This document shows, one piece after another, positions 6,796-14,133 of a DNA stretch of 15,259 nucleotides. Source of the DNA: GCA-003244245 sp036378735 (lineage in GTDB: Bacteria > Actinomycetota > Actinomycetes > Mycobacteriales > Pseudonocardiaceae); contig DASUVX010000108.1 in the NCBI GenBank assembly GCA_036378735.1, positions 1-15,259 on the forward strand. The letters run 5' to 3'. Below the pieces are notes generated by a model. That model was not told where the DNA came from and ran no database searches. It saw only the letters and a list, made by a program, of their open reading frames with translations. Each line of letters starts with the position of its first letter. Positions within the stretch are counted from its first letter, which is position 1. Position numbers and translations under genes: made by a program.

Positions 6796-7407
6796 GTGAC
6801 CAGGATCGTCAACTCCGACCCGAGGGTCGGCCCGCACCGAGTCTTCGACCGCGTCCGGGCCGAGGCCGCGGTGCGCGAGTTGCTGATCGCCTGCGGGGAG
6901 GATCCGGACCGGGAAGGATTGCGGGAGACCCCGGCTCGGGTCGCGCGGGCCTACCAGGAGATGTTCGCCGGTTTGTTCCTCGACCCCGACAAGGTGCTGG
7001 AGCGGACCTTCGACGAGGGCCACGACGAGCTCGTGCTGGTCCGGGACATCCCCATGTACAGCCAGTGCGAGCACCACCTGGTGCCGTTTCACGGCATGGC
7101 GCACGTCGGCTACATCCCCAACGCAGCAGGACGGGTGACCGGGCTGTCGAAGCTGGCGCGGCTGGTCGACCTCTACGCCAGGCGCCCGCAGGTACAGGAA
7201 CGGCTCACCTCGCAGGTCGCCGACGCGATGATGCGCCGGCTGGAGCCGCGGGGGGTGATCGTGGTGATCGAGGCGGAGCACTTGTGCATGGCGATGCGTG
7301 GCATCCGCAAGCCCGGTTCGATCACCACCACGTCGGCGGTCCGGGGGCTGTTCAAGACCAGCGCCTCTTCCCGTGGTGAGGCGCTGGAGCTGATGATGCG
7401 GAGGTGA
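6796..7407 (+). CDS. folE: GTP cyclohydrolase I (FolE, type IA)
   Basis: It converts GTP to 7,8-dihydroneopterin triphosphate, the first step of folate synthesis. The zinc ligands are visible as C91 and H94 in SQCEHH and C164 in HLCMAMRG. Other family strings are GLRETPARVARAY, VPFHGMAHVGYIP and the C-terminal RGIRKPGSITTTSAVRG. The 203-residue length is normal. The GTG start is preceded by GGAG (in cacggagactgg). The stop lies 3 nt before the folP start, whose Shine-Dalgarno GGAGG is inside the last folE codons, so folE and folP should be translationally linked. Having all three zinc ligands, the enzyme looks intact. Confidence 0.97.
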   Translation: MTRIVNSDPRVGPHRVFDRVRAEAAVRELLIACGEDPDREGLRETPARVARAYQEMFAGLFLDPDKVLERTFDEGHDELVLVRDIPMYSQCEHHLVPFHGMAHVGYIPNAAGRVTGLSKLARLVDLYARRPQVQERLTSQVADAMMRRLEPRGVIVVIEAEHLCMAMRGIRKPGSITTTSAVRGLFKTSASSRGEALELMMRR

Positions 7408-7410
7408 TCG

Positions 7411-8280
7411 GTGCACCCCGCGATTCCCGATCCCGGTCGATGCGCGGTGATCGGCATCATCAACGTCACTCCCGACTCGTTCAGCGACGGTGGGCGCTAC
7501 CTGGACCGCGACGATGCGGTGGCGCACGGTCTGGCGCTGCGCGCGCAGGGCGCTGACCTGATCGACGTCGGCGGCGAGTCCACCCGCCCGGGGGCCAGTC
7601 GCGTCGATGCGCACACCGAGATCGCCCGGGTGGTGCCGGTGGTGCGTGAGCTGGCCGCCAGTGGGGTGCCGTGCAGCGTGGACACCACCCGGGCGGCGGT
7701 CGCCGAGGCAGCCCTGGAGGCCGGCGCGATCATCGTCAACGATGTCTCGGGCGGCCTGGCCGATCCCGCGATGGCTACGACGATGGCCCGGTGCCGGGCG
7801 CCGTGGATTCTCATGCACTGGCGCGGGCACAGCGACACGATGGACCAGCTGGCGAACTATTCCGACGTCGTCGCCGAGGTCCGCGCCGAACTGGTGGCCC
7901 GGGTGGACGCCGCCGTGCTCGCCGGAGTGGATCCCGGTGCGCTGGTGCTGGATCCCGGGCTGGGCTTCGCTAAGAAGGCCGCGCACAACTGGGTCCTGCT
8001 GGGCCACCTCGACGTGCTGACCGAACTGGGGTTCCCGGTACTGGTAGGGGCGTCGCGCAAGCGATTCCTGGGCACTTTGCTGGCCGGTGCCGGCGGCCAG
8101 GCGCGCTCTTGCGACGGCCGGGACACCGCCACCGCCGCGGTGTCCGCGCTGGCTGCCGCGGCCGGCGCCTGGGGGGTCCGGGTGCACGATGCGGCGGCCT
8201 CGCGGGATGCCATCGCCGTCGCCGCGGCCTGGCAGGCCGGTGCCGCCGCGCCCGCTCGCTGGGGCCGGAGCGCGCGGTGA
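7411..8280 (+). CDS. folP: Dihydropteroate synthase
   Basis: It joins hydroxymethyl-dihydropterin pyrophosphate with p-aminobenzoate to give dihydropteroate, and is the sulfonamide target. The TIM-barrel signatures are in order: NVTPDSFSDGG (N18), DVGGESTRPG, SVDTT, NDVSGG, DPGLGF, GASRKRF (S215, K217) and VRVHD near the end. The 289-residue length is typical. The GTG start has GCGGAGGTGATCG just upstream. The gene overlaps folB by 4 nt (GTGA). These active-site motifs suggest a functional folate enzyme (FolP1-like) rather than the inactive paralogue some actinobacteria carry. Confidence 0.97.
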   Translation: MHPAIPDPGRCAVIGIINVTPDSFSDGGRYLDRDDAVAHGLALRAQGADLIDVGGESTRPGASRVDAHTEIARVVPVVRELAASGVPCSVDTTRAAVAEAALEAGAIIVNDVSGGLADPAMATTMARCRAPWILMHWRGHSDTMDQLANYSDVVAEVRAELVARVDAAVLAGVDPGALVLDPGLGFAKKAAHNWVLLGHLDVLTELGFPVLVGASRKRFLGTLLAGAGGQARSCDGRDTATAAVSALAAAAGAWGVRVHDAAASRDAIAVAAAWQAGAAAPARWGRSAR

Positions 8281-8648
8281 AATTGGGCGGGGACCGGATC
8301 ACCCTCACCGGGTTGCGCGTGCACGGCTGGCACGGGGTGCACGACTTCGAGCGGCGCGACGGGCAGGAATTCGTCGTCGACGCCACGGTCTGGCTGGATC
8401 TGGGCCCCGCCGCGGCCACCGATGACCTGTCCGCGACGCTGGACTACGGCGCGCTGGCCCAGCGGGCCGCTCAGATCGTCGGCGGGCAGCCGTGCGACCT
8501 GATCGAGACCGTCGCCGGCCGGATCGCCAACGAGATACTGACCGACCAACGCGTGGAAGCCGTCGAGGTCACCGTGCACAAACCCCACGCGCCCCTGTCC
8601 CAGCCCTTCACCGACGTCTCGGTCACCTTGGTCCGGGGAAGGTCATGA
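8277..8648 (+). CDS. folB: Dihydroneopterin aldolase
   Basis: It cleaves 7,8-dihydroneopterin to hydroxymethyl-dihydropterin and glycolaldehyde. The 123-residue protein carries the family features GLRVHGWHGVHDFER near the start, DYGALAQ, the catalytic-region glutamate E77 in CDLIETVAGRIA, and the lysine K102 in TVHKPHAPL. The GTG start shares GTGA with the folP stop, with GGAG upstream. The stop forms ATGA with the start of a 15-codon mini-ORF that leads to folK. Confidence 0.96.
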   Translation: MKLGGDRITLTGLRVHGWHGVHDFERRDGQEFVVDATVWLDLGPAAATDDLSATLDYGALAQRAAQIVGGQPCDLIETVAGRIANEILTDQRVEAVEVTVHKPHAPLSQPFTDVSVTLVRGRS

Positions 8649-8692
8649 CCGCAGTCTGGATGCAGAATGCGGTTAGCGGAGGTCCGGGGTGA
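8645..8692 (+). CDS. 15-codon mini-ORF bridging folB and folK
   Basis: The ATG at 8645 overlaps the folB stop (ATGA, 8645-8648) and its own TGA overlaps the folK start (GTGA, 8689-8692). It encodes MTAVWMQNAVSGGPG. A ribosome ending folB could restart here and terminate exactly at the folK start, within reach of the folK Shine-Dalgarno GGAGG (8679-8683), which lies inside this ORF. It is more likely a coupling device or chance ORF than a functional peptide. No homology is recognised. Confidence 0.35.
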   Translation: MTAVWMQNAVSGGPG

Positions 8693-9189
8693 GTAGGGCG
8701 GTGTTGTCGATCGGGTCGAATGTGGGGGATCGGCTGGGGTACTTGCGGGGGTGTGTTGCGGAGTTGGGGGAAGCGGTGCGGGCGGTGTCGGCGGTATACG
8801 CGACGGCGCCCTGGGGAGGTGTCCGGCAGGATGAGTTCCTCAACGCTGTCCTGCTGGTCGACGACCCGGCCGCGGACGCGCAGGAGTGGCTACGTCGCGG
8901 GCAGCGCTGCGAGGCGGCCGCGCAGCGCACCCGGAGCCTGCAGTGGGGCCCACGCACGCTGGACGTCGATGTGATCGACGTGGAGCAGACTCGCCGGGAC
9001 GACCCCCAGCTGACCCTGCCGCATCCCCGCGCCCACGAGCGTGCCTTCGTGCTGGTGCCCTGGCTGGAAGTGGCCCCCGACGCGGTGCTCGCCGGCCACG
9101 GCGCAGTGGCCGACCTCGTCGCCGCGCTGCCGGCCGTGGACCGGCGCGGGGTGCAGCGTCGGGATGACTTGAGGTTGCGGTCACCGTGA
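8689..9189 (+). CDS. folK: 6-hydroxymethyl-7,8-dihydropterin pyrophosphokinase
   Basis: It pyrophosphorylates hydroxymethyl-dihydropterin with ATP, making the FolP substrate. The family motifs are SIGSNVGDRL (residues 7-16), ATAPWGGVRQDEFLNAV, and RSLQWGPRTLDVDVI with the Mg-binding D92 and D94, then LPHPRAHERAFVLVPW. The 166-residue length is normal. The GTG start is fixed by an in-frame TAG at 8674 upstream and by GGAGG at 8679-8683. The first ~100 bases use G- and T-ending codons (GTG, TTG, TCG, GGG), unlike the C-rich codons of the rest of the gene. The stop overlaps the next start by 4 nt. Confidence 0.96.
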   Translation: MSRAVLSIGSNVGDRLGYLRGCVAELGEAVRAVSAVYATAPWGGVRQDEFLNAVLLVDDPAADAQEWLRRGQRCEAAAQRTRSLQWGPRTLDVDVIDVEQTRRDDPQLTLPHPRAHERAFVLVPWLEVAPDAVLAGHGAVADLVAALPAVDRRGVQRRDDLRLRSP

Positions 9190-9641
9190 CCTTCACCAGA
9201 GCGCGAGACCTGATCGCGGCCGCGGTTGTCGCGGGCGTGCTGGTGAACCTGGTGCTCCAGCTGTCCTACGGCGCGGTGCCGACGTTGCCGCAGCCGGCCG
9301 GTACCACGCTGATCATCTTCGCGATCGCCGAGGTGGTGCTGGGCAACACGCTGCGGGCCCGGATCCGGCGGCGACCGGGCAGCCGGCCGGTGCAGGCGCT
9401 CACCGCGGCGAAGGCCGTCGTGCTCGCGAAGGCCTCCTCGCTGGCCGGCGCCATCACCGGGGGTGCCTGGCTGGGCGTGCTCGCCTACGTGCTGCCACTG
9501 CGCTCTGAATTGGCCTCAGCGGCGTCAGACACCGTCACCGCGTCGATCGGGACGGTCTGCGCTGCCGCGTTGGTCGCGGCCGCACTGTGGCTTGAGCATT
9601 GCTGCCGCACGCCGGACCGGCCCGATGACGAGGAACCATGA
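9186..9641 (+). CDS. DUF3180 family membrane protein
   Basis: This 151-residue protein has four hydrophobic stretches: about residues 8-28, 38-54, 78-102 and 113-134. The third includes LAKASSLAGAITGGAWLGVLAY, a typical DUF3180 string. The position right after folK matches Rv3605c in M. tuberculosis. The GTG start shares GTGA with the folK stop. The C-terminus is charged (RTPDRPDDEEP) and probably cytoplasmic. No biochemical role is known to me; the link to folate is by position only. The start is well fixed by the overlap. Confidence 0.88.
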   Translation: MTFTRARDLIAAAVVAGVLVNLVLQLSYGAVPTLPQPAGTTLIIFAIAEVVLGNTLRARIRRRPGSRPVQALTAAKAVVLAKASSLAGAITGGAWLGVLAYVLPLRSELASAASDTVTASIGTVCAAALVAAALWLEHCCRTPDRPDDEEP

Positions 9642-9686
9642 CCGCAGGTTAGAAGGCGGGTCGCCCGATACGGCCGGGCGAGGGCA

Positions 9687-9692
9687 TAAGGT
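9687..9692 (+). promoter_or_regulatory. Putative -10 element (TAAGGT) upstream of the PrsW-like gene
   Basis: TAAGGT matches TANNNT and ends 8 nt before ATG 9701, in the 59-bp gap after DUF3180. It could give a leaderless or near-leaderless transcript. The same bases (AAGGTG) could instead act as a weak Shine-Dalgarno. No -35 is clear. Confidence 0.3.
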
Positions 9693-9700
9693 GCGTGCCC

Positions 9701-10876
9701 ATGGCGGCTGGAACGGACCCCGCGAGTGGTGCAGGGCGACCACAACGGGCGTTGCCGGTGGTGCTTGGGCTGGTCGCGCTGGCCGTCCCGGTGCTCGTCG
9801 CGCTCGGGCTGATCAGCGTTACCGTCGGCGGGCCTGCCGTGCTGTTCGGCGCGATGACGGCGGTGTTTCCGGTGCTGCCGGTGGTGGCCGCGTTCCTGTG
9901 GGTGGATCGCTGGGAACCAGAGCCACCGCTGCTGTTGCTCGCCGCGTTCCTGTGGGGTGCCGGGATCTCGGTGCTCGGCGCGGCGCTGATCAACGACGCC
10001 GCGACCGGGATCGGGGAGCATCAGTTCGGTACCGGCGGTGGTGATGTCGTCGCAGCGGTGATTTCCGCTCCGGTTGTCGAGGAGGCACTCAAGGGCGTCT
10101 TCCTGGTCGGTTTGCTGTGCTTGCGGCGCCGCGAGATCGACGGGCTCGTGGACGGGGTCGTCTACGCGGGTCTGGTCGCTGCGGGCTTCGCGTTTACCGA
10201 GAACATCCTTTACTTCGGGCGCGCCTTCGCCGTCAACGGCCAGGTGGCCGACGTGTTCCTGATCCGCGGGGTGCTCTCGCCGTTCGCGCACCCGGTGTTC
10301 ACCGGGCTCATCGGGATCGCCGTCGGCTTGGTAGCTCGCCGGCGCAATCTGGCCGGCGGGGTGCTGGTGCACCGGGTCGGCTATGTCGTGGCCGGCTATC
10401 TCGGGGCGGTCGGGTTACACGCGCTGTGGAACGCATCGGCGGGTCTGGGCTACCTGCCGGCCGTCTACGGGGTGATCATGGTGCCGCTGTTCGGCGTGCT
10501 GATCGCGCTGGTGGTCCGGCAGCGCCGCCGGGAGCAGCGCATGGTCTCCGCGGCCTTACCGGGTTTCGCCACTGCGGGATGGATCGCGCCCACCGAGGTC
10601 CCGCTGCTGGCCAGCCAGTCCGGCCGGCGGGGGTGGCGCGCCGAGGTGCGCCGGCGCTCGGGCGAGGGTGCCGCCGGCGCGGTGCACGACTACCAGAATG
10701 CGGTCACCGAGCTCGCGTTCCTCTCCGACCGCGTGCAGCGCGGCACGGCCAGCCCCGACACCCGGCGCTGGCATCACGAGGCAATCGCCGAGCTGATGGC
10801 TGCCCGCAACCGCGCGGTGAGCGCTCCGCAGGCCTCCCAGGGTGAAGCTGCTCACCCAAAGCGGCGCTCCCCGTAG
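9701..10876 (+). CDS. PrsW-family intramembrane metalloprotease (CPBP-like superfamily)
   Basis: The protein is hydrophobic, with about seven to eight membrane segments between residues 20 and 275 and a soluble C-terminal part (about 280-391). Motifs of the PrsW family are seen in membrane-associated contexts: EEALK with E127, E128 and K131; FAFTENILYF with E167 and N168; H197 in FAHPVFTGLIG; and H240 in HALWN. PrsW enzymes are known for site-1 cleavage of anti-sigma factors; the substrate here is unknown. ATG 9701 is preferred with AAGGTG 7 nt upstream; GTG 9695 would add two residues. It fills the slot of Rv3604c between DUF3180 and DUF2520 genes. The fold family is well supported and active protease function is inferred. 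Confidence 0.85.
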   Translation: MAAGTDPASGAGRPQRALPVVLGLVALAVPVLVALGLISVTVGGPAVLFGAMTAVFPVLPVVAAFLWVDRWEPEPPLLLLAAFLWGAGISVLGAALINDAATGIGEHQFGTGGGDVVAAVISAPVVEEALKGVFLVGLLCLRRREIDGLVDGVVYAGLVAAGFAFTENILYFGRAFAVNGQVADVFLIRGVLSPFAHPVFTGLIGIAVGLVARRRNLAGGVLVHRVGYVVAGYLGAVGLHALWNASAGLGYLPAVYGVIMVPLFGVLIALVVRQRRREQRMVSAALPGFATAGWIAPTEVPLLASQSGRRGWRAEVRRRSGEGAAGAVHDYQNAVTELAFLSDRVQRGTASPDTRRWHHEAIAELMAARNRAVSAPQASQGEAAHPKRRSP

Positions 10877-10945
10877 CGGCGGGGTTAACCTGCGGCAGTC
10901 CGGTACCCACGGCCAGCGTGGGACTGGAACGTTGGGAGGACGGCG
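10877..10945. promoter_or_regulatory. 69-bp gap with hairpin and candidate -10 (TAACCT) before the DUF2520-panC-panD-coaX run
   Basis: A 5-bp stem (ccccg/cgggg) spans the end of the upstream gene and this gap, just before TAACCT (10886-10891), which matches TANNNT. A second short stem (cccac/gtggg) lies near 10907-10923. GGGAGGA, about 6 nt before ATG 10946, is one of the strongest ribosome binding sites in the window. A new transcript starting here is plausible but no -35 is evident. Confidence 0.3.
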
Positions 10946-11881
10946 ATGGCAGTGCCGCCACGGAAGCCGCGGTCCCGTACGGCTGCGCTCAGCGGCGTGA
11001 CCGACCGCCCAGCCCGGCTCGCCGTCGGCGTGGTCTCCGCCGGCCGGGTGGGGTCCGTGCTAGGAGCCGCCTTATCCGGTGCCGGGCACGTGGTGGTCGG
11101 CGTCAGCGCGGTATCCCGGGCATCGCTGCGCCGTGCTGCAGACCTGCTACCCGACGCGCCGGTGCTACCACCGGACGAGGTCGTGCGCCGCGCTGATCTG
11201 GTACTGCTCGCCGTCCCCGACGACGTGCTGGTGGACCTGGTCGCCGGGCTCGCCGTGACCGGAGCGTTCCGGGCCGGGCAGATCGTGGTGCACACCAGCG
11301 GCGCGCGTGGGGTGGACGTGCTCGCACCGGCGATCGACCGCGGGGTGCTGCCGCTGGCGCTGCATCCCGCGATGACCTTCACCGGGCGCGCGGAGGACAT
11401 CGCGCGGCTGGCCGGGGCCTGCGTCGGCATCACGGTGGCCGACGAGACCGGCTGGAGCGTCGGCGAAGCGCTGGTGCTGGAGATGGGTGCCGAGCCGGTA
11501 CGTGTGCCGCCGGAGGCCAGACCGCTCTATCACGCGGCGCTGGCGCATGGCGCCAACCATCTGGCCACCCTGGTGCGCGACGCGGTGGACACCCTGGAAA
11601 ACGCCGGTGTAGTGCCCGCTGAACGGCTGTTAGGGCCGCTGCTGGAGGCCGCGCTGGACAACACGCTGCGCCACGGCGATCGCGCGCTGACCGGCCCGGT
11701 GGCCCGTGGCGACCTGGACACGGTCCGGCTGCACCTGCGGGTGCTGGCGGAGTCCGCCCCGGAGTTGCTCGACCCGTACCGCAGCCAGGCCAGCCGGACT
11801 GCCGACCGGGCCGAGGCGGCCGGGTTACTGGCGCCCGCGGCCGCCACCCAGATCCGGGAGACCCTGCAGGGGCCACGGTGA
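10946..11881 (+). CDS. Rossmann-like and DUF2520 domain protein (putative NAD(P)-dependent dehydrogenase)
   Basis: This 311-residue protein has an N-terminal Rossmann fold (VGVVSAGRVGSVLGAALSGAGH, residues about 27-48; the usual GxGxxG appears as SAGRVG). Next come DLVLLAVPDDVL, HTSGARGVDVL, and LALHPAMTFTG. The C-terminal DUF2520 helical domain includes LYHAALAHGANHL. It resembles Rv3603c and ketopantoate-reductase or F420-NADP-reductase-like folds. The position directly before panC suggests, but does not prove, the missing ketopantoate reductase (panE) role; no panE is in the window. The start has a strong Shine-Dalgarno and the stop overlaps panC by 4 nt. The family is sure; the reaction is not. 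Confidence 0.88.
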   Translation: MAVPPRKPRSRTAALSGVTDRPARLAVGVVSAGRVGSVLGAALSGAGHVVVGVSAVSRASLRRAADLLPDAPVLPPDEVVRRADLVLLAVPDDVLVDLVAGLAVTGAFRAGQIVVHTSGARGVDVLAPAIDRGVLPLALHPAMTFTGRAEDIARLAGACVGITVADETGWSVGEALVLEMGAEPVRVPPEARPLYHAALAHGANHLATLVRDAVDTLENAGVVPAERLLGPLLEAALDNTLRHGDRALTGPVARGDLDTVRLHLRVLAESAPELLDPYRSQASRTADRAEAAGLLAPAAATQIRETLQGPR

Positions 11882-12774
11882 CTATTTTGGGGACCGCCTC
11901 GCGCCCTCGCGAATTGACTGTCTACGACGACCCCGCTGCGCTGTCCGCGGTCACCCGAGCAGCGCGCCGGGCCGGCCGCCCGGTTGTGCTGGTCCCGACG
12001 ATGGGGGCGCTGCACGCCGGCCACCGCGCGTTGATCCAAGCTGCCCGGGCTGTCAGGGACGCCACAGACGCGGCGGGCGCAGCTGTCGTCGTATCGATCT
12101 TCGTCAATCCGCTGCAGTTCGACGCGCGCGATGATCTCGACCGCTACCCCCGCCAGCTCGATGCGGATCTCGCGGTGTGCCGGGCCGAAGGGGTGAAGCT
12201 GGTCTTCGCGCCTTCCGTCGAGGCGATGTACCCGCCCGGATCCGGCACCACCGTGGCGCCCGGGGCGTTGGGTACCGAGCTAGAAGGTGCCAGCCGGCCC
12301 GGGCACTTCGCCGGGGTTCTCACGGTGGTGGCCAAGCTGTTCGGCATCGTCGGCCCGGATCGCGCGATGTTCGGCGAGAAGGACTACCAGCAGCTCGTGC
12401 TCATCAAGCAGATGGTGGCCGACCTGCGGCTCGGCGTGCGGGTGGTCGGGCTGCCCACCGTGCGCGACGCTGACGGGCTCGCGGTGTCGTCGCGCAACGT
12501 GCACCTGGACAGCGCGGCGCGGGCCGCAGCCGTGACACTGCCAGCGGCGCTGTCAGCTGGGGCACGGGCCGGCCGGCATGGCCGCGACGCGGTGCTCGCC
12601 GCAGCCCACCAGGTGCTGTCCGGCCAACCTGCCGTGGTGCTGGACTACCTGGCGCTGCGTGATCCGCAGCTCGGTCCCGCCCCGCAGCGGGGTGCGGCCC
12701 GGCTGCTGGTCGCCGCCACCGTCGGAGGCACCCGGTTGATCGACAACGTCTGCGTGCAGATGGGAGGCTCATGA
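11878..12774 (+). CDS. panC: Pantothenate synthetase (pantoate-beta-alanine ligase)
   Basis: It condenses pantoate and beta-alanine with ATP to pantothenate. The nucleotidyl-transferase motif PTMGALHAGH is at residues 40-49. The other family motifs are FVNPLQF, GALGTELEGASRPGHFAGVL, FGEKDYQQ (165-172, K168) and SSRN (204-207). The 298-residue length is typical. The GTG start shares GTGA with the DUF2520 stop. The stop overlaps panD by one base. The next gene makes its beta-alanine substrate, so product and substrate enzymes are co-expressed. Confidence 0.98.
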   Translation: MTILGTASRPRELTVYDDPAALSAVTRAARRAGRPVVLVPTMGALHAGHRALIQAARAVRDATDAAGAAVVVSIFVNPLQFDARDDLDRYPRQLDADLAVCRAEGVKLVFAPSVEAMYPPGSGTTVAPGALGTELEGASRPGHFAGVLTVVAKLFGIVGPDRAMFGEKDYQQLVLIKQMVADLRLGVRVVGLPTVRDADGLAVSSRNVHLDSAARAAAVTLPAALSAGARAGRHGRDAVLAAAHQVLSGQPAVVLDYLALRDPQLGPAPQRGAARLLVAATVGGTRLIDNVCVQMGGS

Positions 12775-13187
12775 TGTTCCGGACGATGCTGAAGTCCAAG
12801 ATCCACCGGGCTACCGTCACGCACTCGGAACTGCACTACGTGGGATCGGTGACGGTGGACGAAGACCTGATGGACGCCGCCGATCTGCTCGCCGGCGAGC
12901 GGGTCGCCATCGTGGACGTGACCAACGGGGCTCGGTTGGAGACCTACGTCATCCCCGGTGCCCGGTCCAGCGGCGTGATCGGGATCAACGGCGCCGCCGC
13001 GCATCTGGTAGCGCCCGGTGATCTGGTGATCCTCATCGCCTACGGCACGATGGACGAAGCCGAGTCCCGGGACTACCGACCCCGGGTGGTGTTCGTCGAC
13101 GCCGACAACCGGATCGTGCACCAGGGCAGTGACCTTGACGTGGCCGGTGACCCGGCGCTGGGGGCACCCGAGTGCTGCTCACCGTAG
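12774..13187 (+). CDS. panD: Aspartate 1-decarboxylase (pyruvoyl-dependent proenzyme)
   Basis: It makes beta-alanine from aspartate. The proenzyme self-cleaves at Gly24-Ser25 in HYVGSVTV, giving a pyruvoyl cofactor. Counting from ATG 12774 (MFRTMLKSKIHRATVT) puts K9, H11, Y22, R54 and Y58 at the canonical numbers, which supports this start over ATG 12771, one codon earlier. The spacing from GGAGG (12763-12767) also fits 12774 better. GVIGINGAAAHLVAPGDLVI is conserved. The length of 137 residues is normal. The 3' end overlaps coaX by 16 nt. Confidence 0.98.
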   Translation: MFRTMLKSKIHRATVTHSELHYVGSVTVDEDLMDAADLLAGERVAIVDVTNGARLETYVIPGARSSGVIGINGAAAHLVAPGDLVILIAYGTMDEAESRDYRPRVVFVDADNRIVHQGSDLDVAGDPALGAPECCSP

Positions 13188-13960
13188 ACATTGGCAACAC
13201 CAACATCGTTCTCGGTCTGTTCGACGGTACTGGCAAGGACGCCGCGCTACTGCACGACTGGCGGACGCGCACCGACGCCAGGATGACCGCCGACGAGATG
13301 GCGTTGACCGTCCGCGGGCTACTGGGGGAGTACTCCAGCAAGATCACCGGCGTGGCGGCGCTGTCCACCGTCCCCGCGGTGTTGCGCGAGTTGCGGGTGA
13401 TGTTGGGCCGGTACTGGCCGCAGCTGCCACGGGTGATCGTGGAGCCTGGGGTGCGCACCGGGGTGCCGTTGCTCTGCGACAACCCGCGCGAGGTGGGCGC
13501 GGACCGGATCGTCAACACGCTGGCCGCCTACACCCTCTACGGCGGCCCGGCGATCGTGGTCGACTTCGGCACCTCCACCAACTTCGACGTGGTCAGCGCG
13601 CGCGGGGAGTTCCTCGGCGGGGCGCTGGCTCCGGGGATCGAGATCTCCATCGATGCGCTCGCGACCAGAGCTGCTCAGCTGGTGAAGGTGCAGCTCATCC
13701 GGCCGCGATCGGTGATCGGCAAGAACACCGTGGAAGCCTTGCAGTCCGGCTTGCTGTACGGCTTCGCCGGTCAGGTCGACGGGCTGGTGCGGCGGATCGC
13801 CGCAGAGCTGGCTCCGGGAGCCGAGCGCGACGTGGTGGTGGTCGCCACCGGCGGGCTCGCGCCATTGCTGATCGCCGAGTCGCACACCATCACCCACCAC
13901 GCTCCCCACCTGACCCTGCGCGGCCTGCGCATGATCTTCGCCCGCAACATCACCCCCTGA
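13172..13960 (+). CDS. coaX: Type III pantothenate kinase
   Basis: It phosphorylates pantothenate, the first step of coenzyme A synthesis. The ASKHA-type phosphate-binding motif DIGNTN is at residues 6-11. VGADRIVNTLAAY (D111) and DFGTSTNFDVV (D131) follow, then GGALAPGIEIS. Its 262 residues are typical of CoaX. The GTG start lies inside panD (16-nt overlap), giving VLLTVDIGNTN. In many actinobacteria lysS follows; here coaX is the last gene of the + strand block. Some actinobacteria also carry type I CoaA, so whether CoaX is the main kinase cannot be told. Confidence 0.97.
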   Translation: MLLTVDIGNTNIVLGLFDGTGKDAALLHDWRTRTDARMTADEMALTVRGLLGEYSSKITGVAALSTVPAVLRELRVMLGRYWPQLPRVIVEPGVRTGVPLLCDNPREVGADRIVNTLAAYTLYGGPAIVVDFGTSTNFDVVSARGEFLGGALAPGIEISIDALATRAAQLVKVQLIRPRSVIGKNTVEALQSGLLYGFAGQVDGLVRRIAAELAPGAERDVVVVATGGLAPLLIAESHTITHHAPHLTLRGLRMIFARNITP

Positions 13961-14133
13961 CCGACCCCGCTCCCGGCTCCCTGGCGTGTCGCGCCCTGGT
14001 GCCCGCCGTGTCGCGCCCTGTTGCGCACCGTGTCGCGCTCCGCCGGCGTGACGGGTCATATGGACTGAGCACCTTCCAGCGCGCCGCTGAGGGCTTCATG
14101 CTGACTTATGCATCTCCCGGCCGGAAGGAAACG
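13961..14133. other. 173-bp convergent intergenic region after coaX
   Basis: It separates coaX (+) from the methyltransferase (-). It contains a 22-bp-period repeat near its start. I see no clear intrinsic terminator. The + strand reading frame crossing it has no recognisable protein and is not called. Confidence 0.6.
13985..14039 (+). repeat. Three direct repeats of cgtgtcgcgccctg with 22-bp period
   Basis: Copies lie at 13985-13998, 14007-14020 and 14029-14039. The third is incomplete and ends in ct instead of ccctg. The 8-11 bp between copies is not conserved. This could be a chance expansion, a protein binding array, or a genome-wide intergenic repeat. Confidence 0.7.

Noticed and set aside
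4771..8187. 1138-codon - strand ORF antisense to ftsH, folE and folP
   Set aside because: It is a shadow of three well-identified + strand genes produced by their GC-rich codons; its translation is Arg/His/Pro/Gly-rich low complexity with no domain.
8840..9196. - strand ORF antisense to folK
   Set aside because: folK is clear on the + strand and the antisense product is Arg/Pro/Ala-rich low complexity.
9638..9652. Four-codon ORF (MTAG) overlapping the DUF3180 stop
   Set aside because: It is far too short, and the ATGA overlap is expected by chance in this genome.
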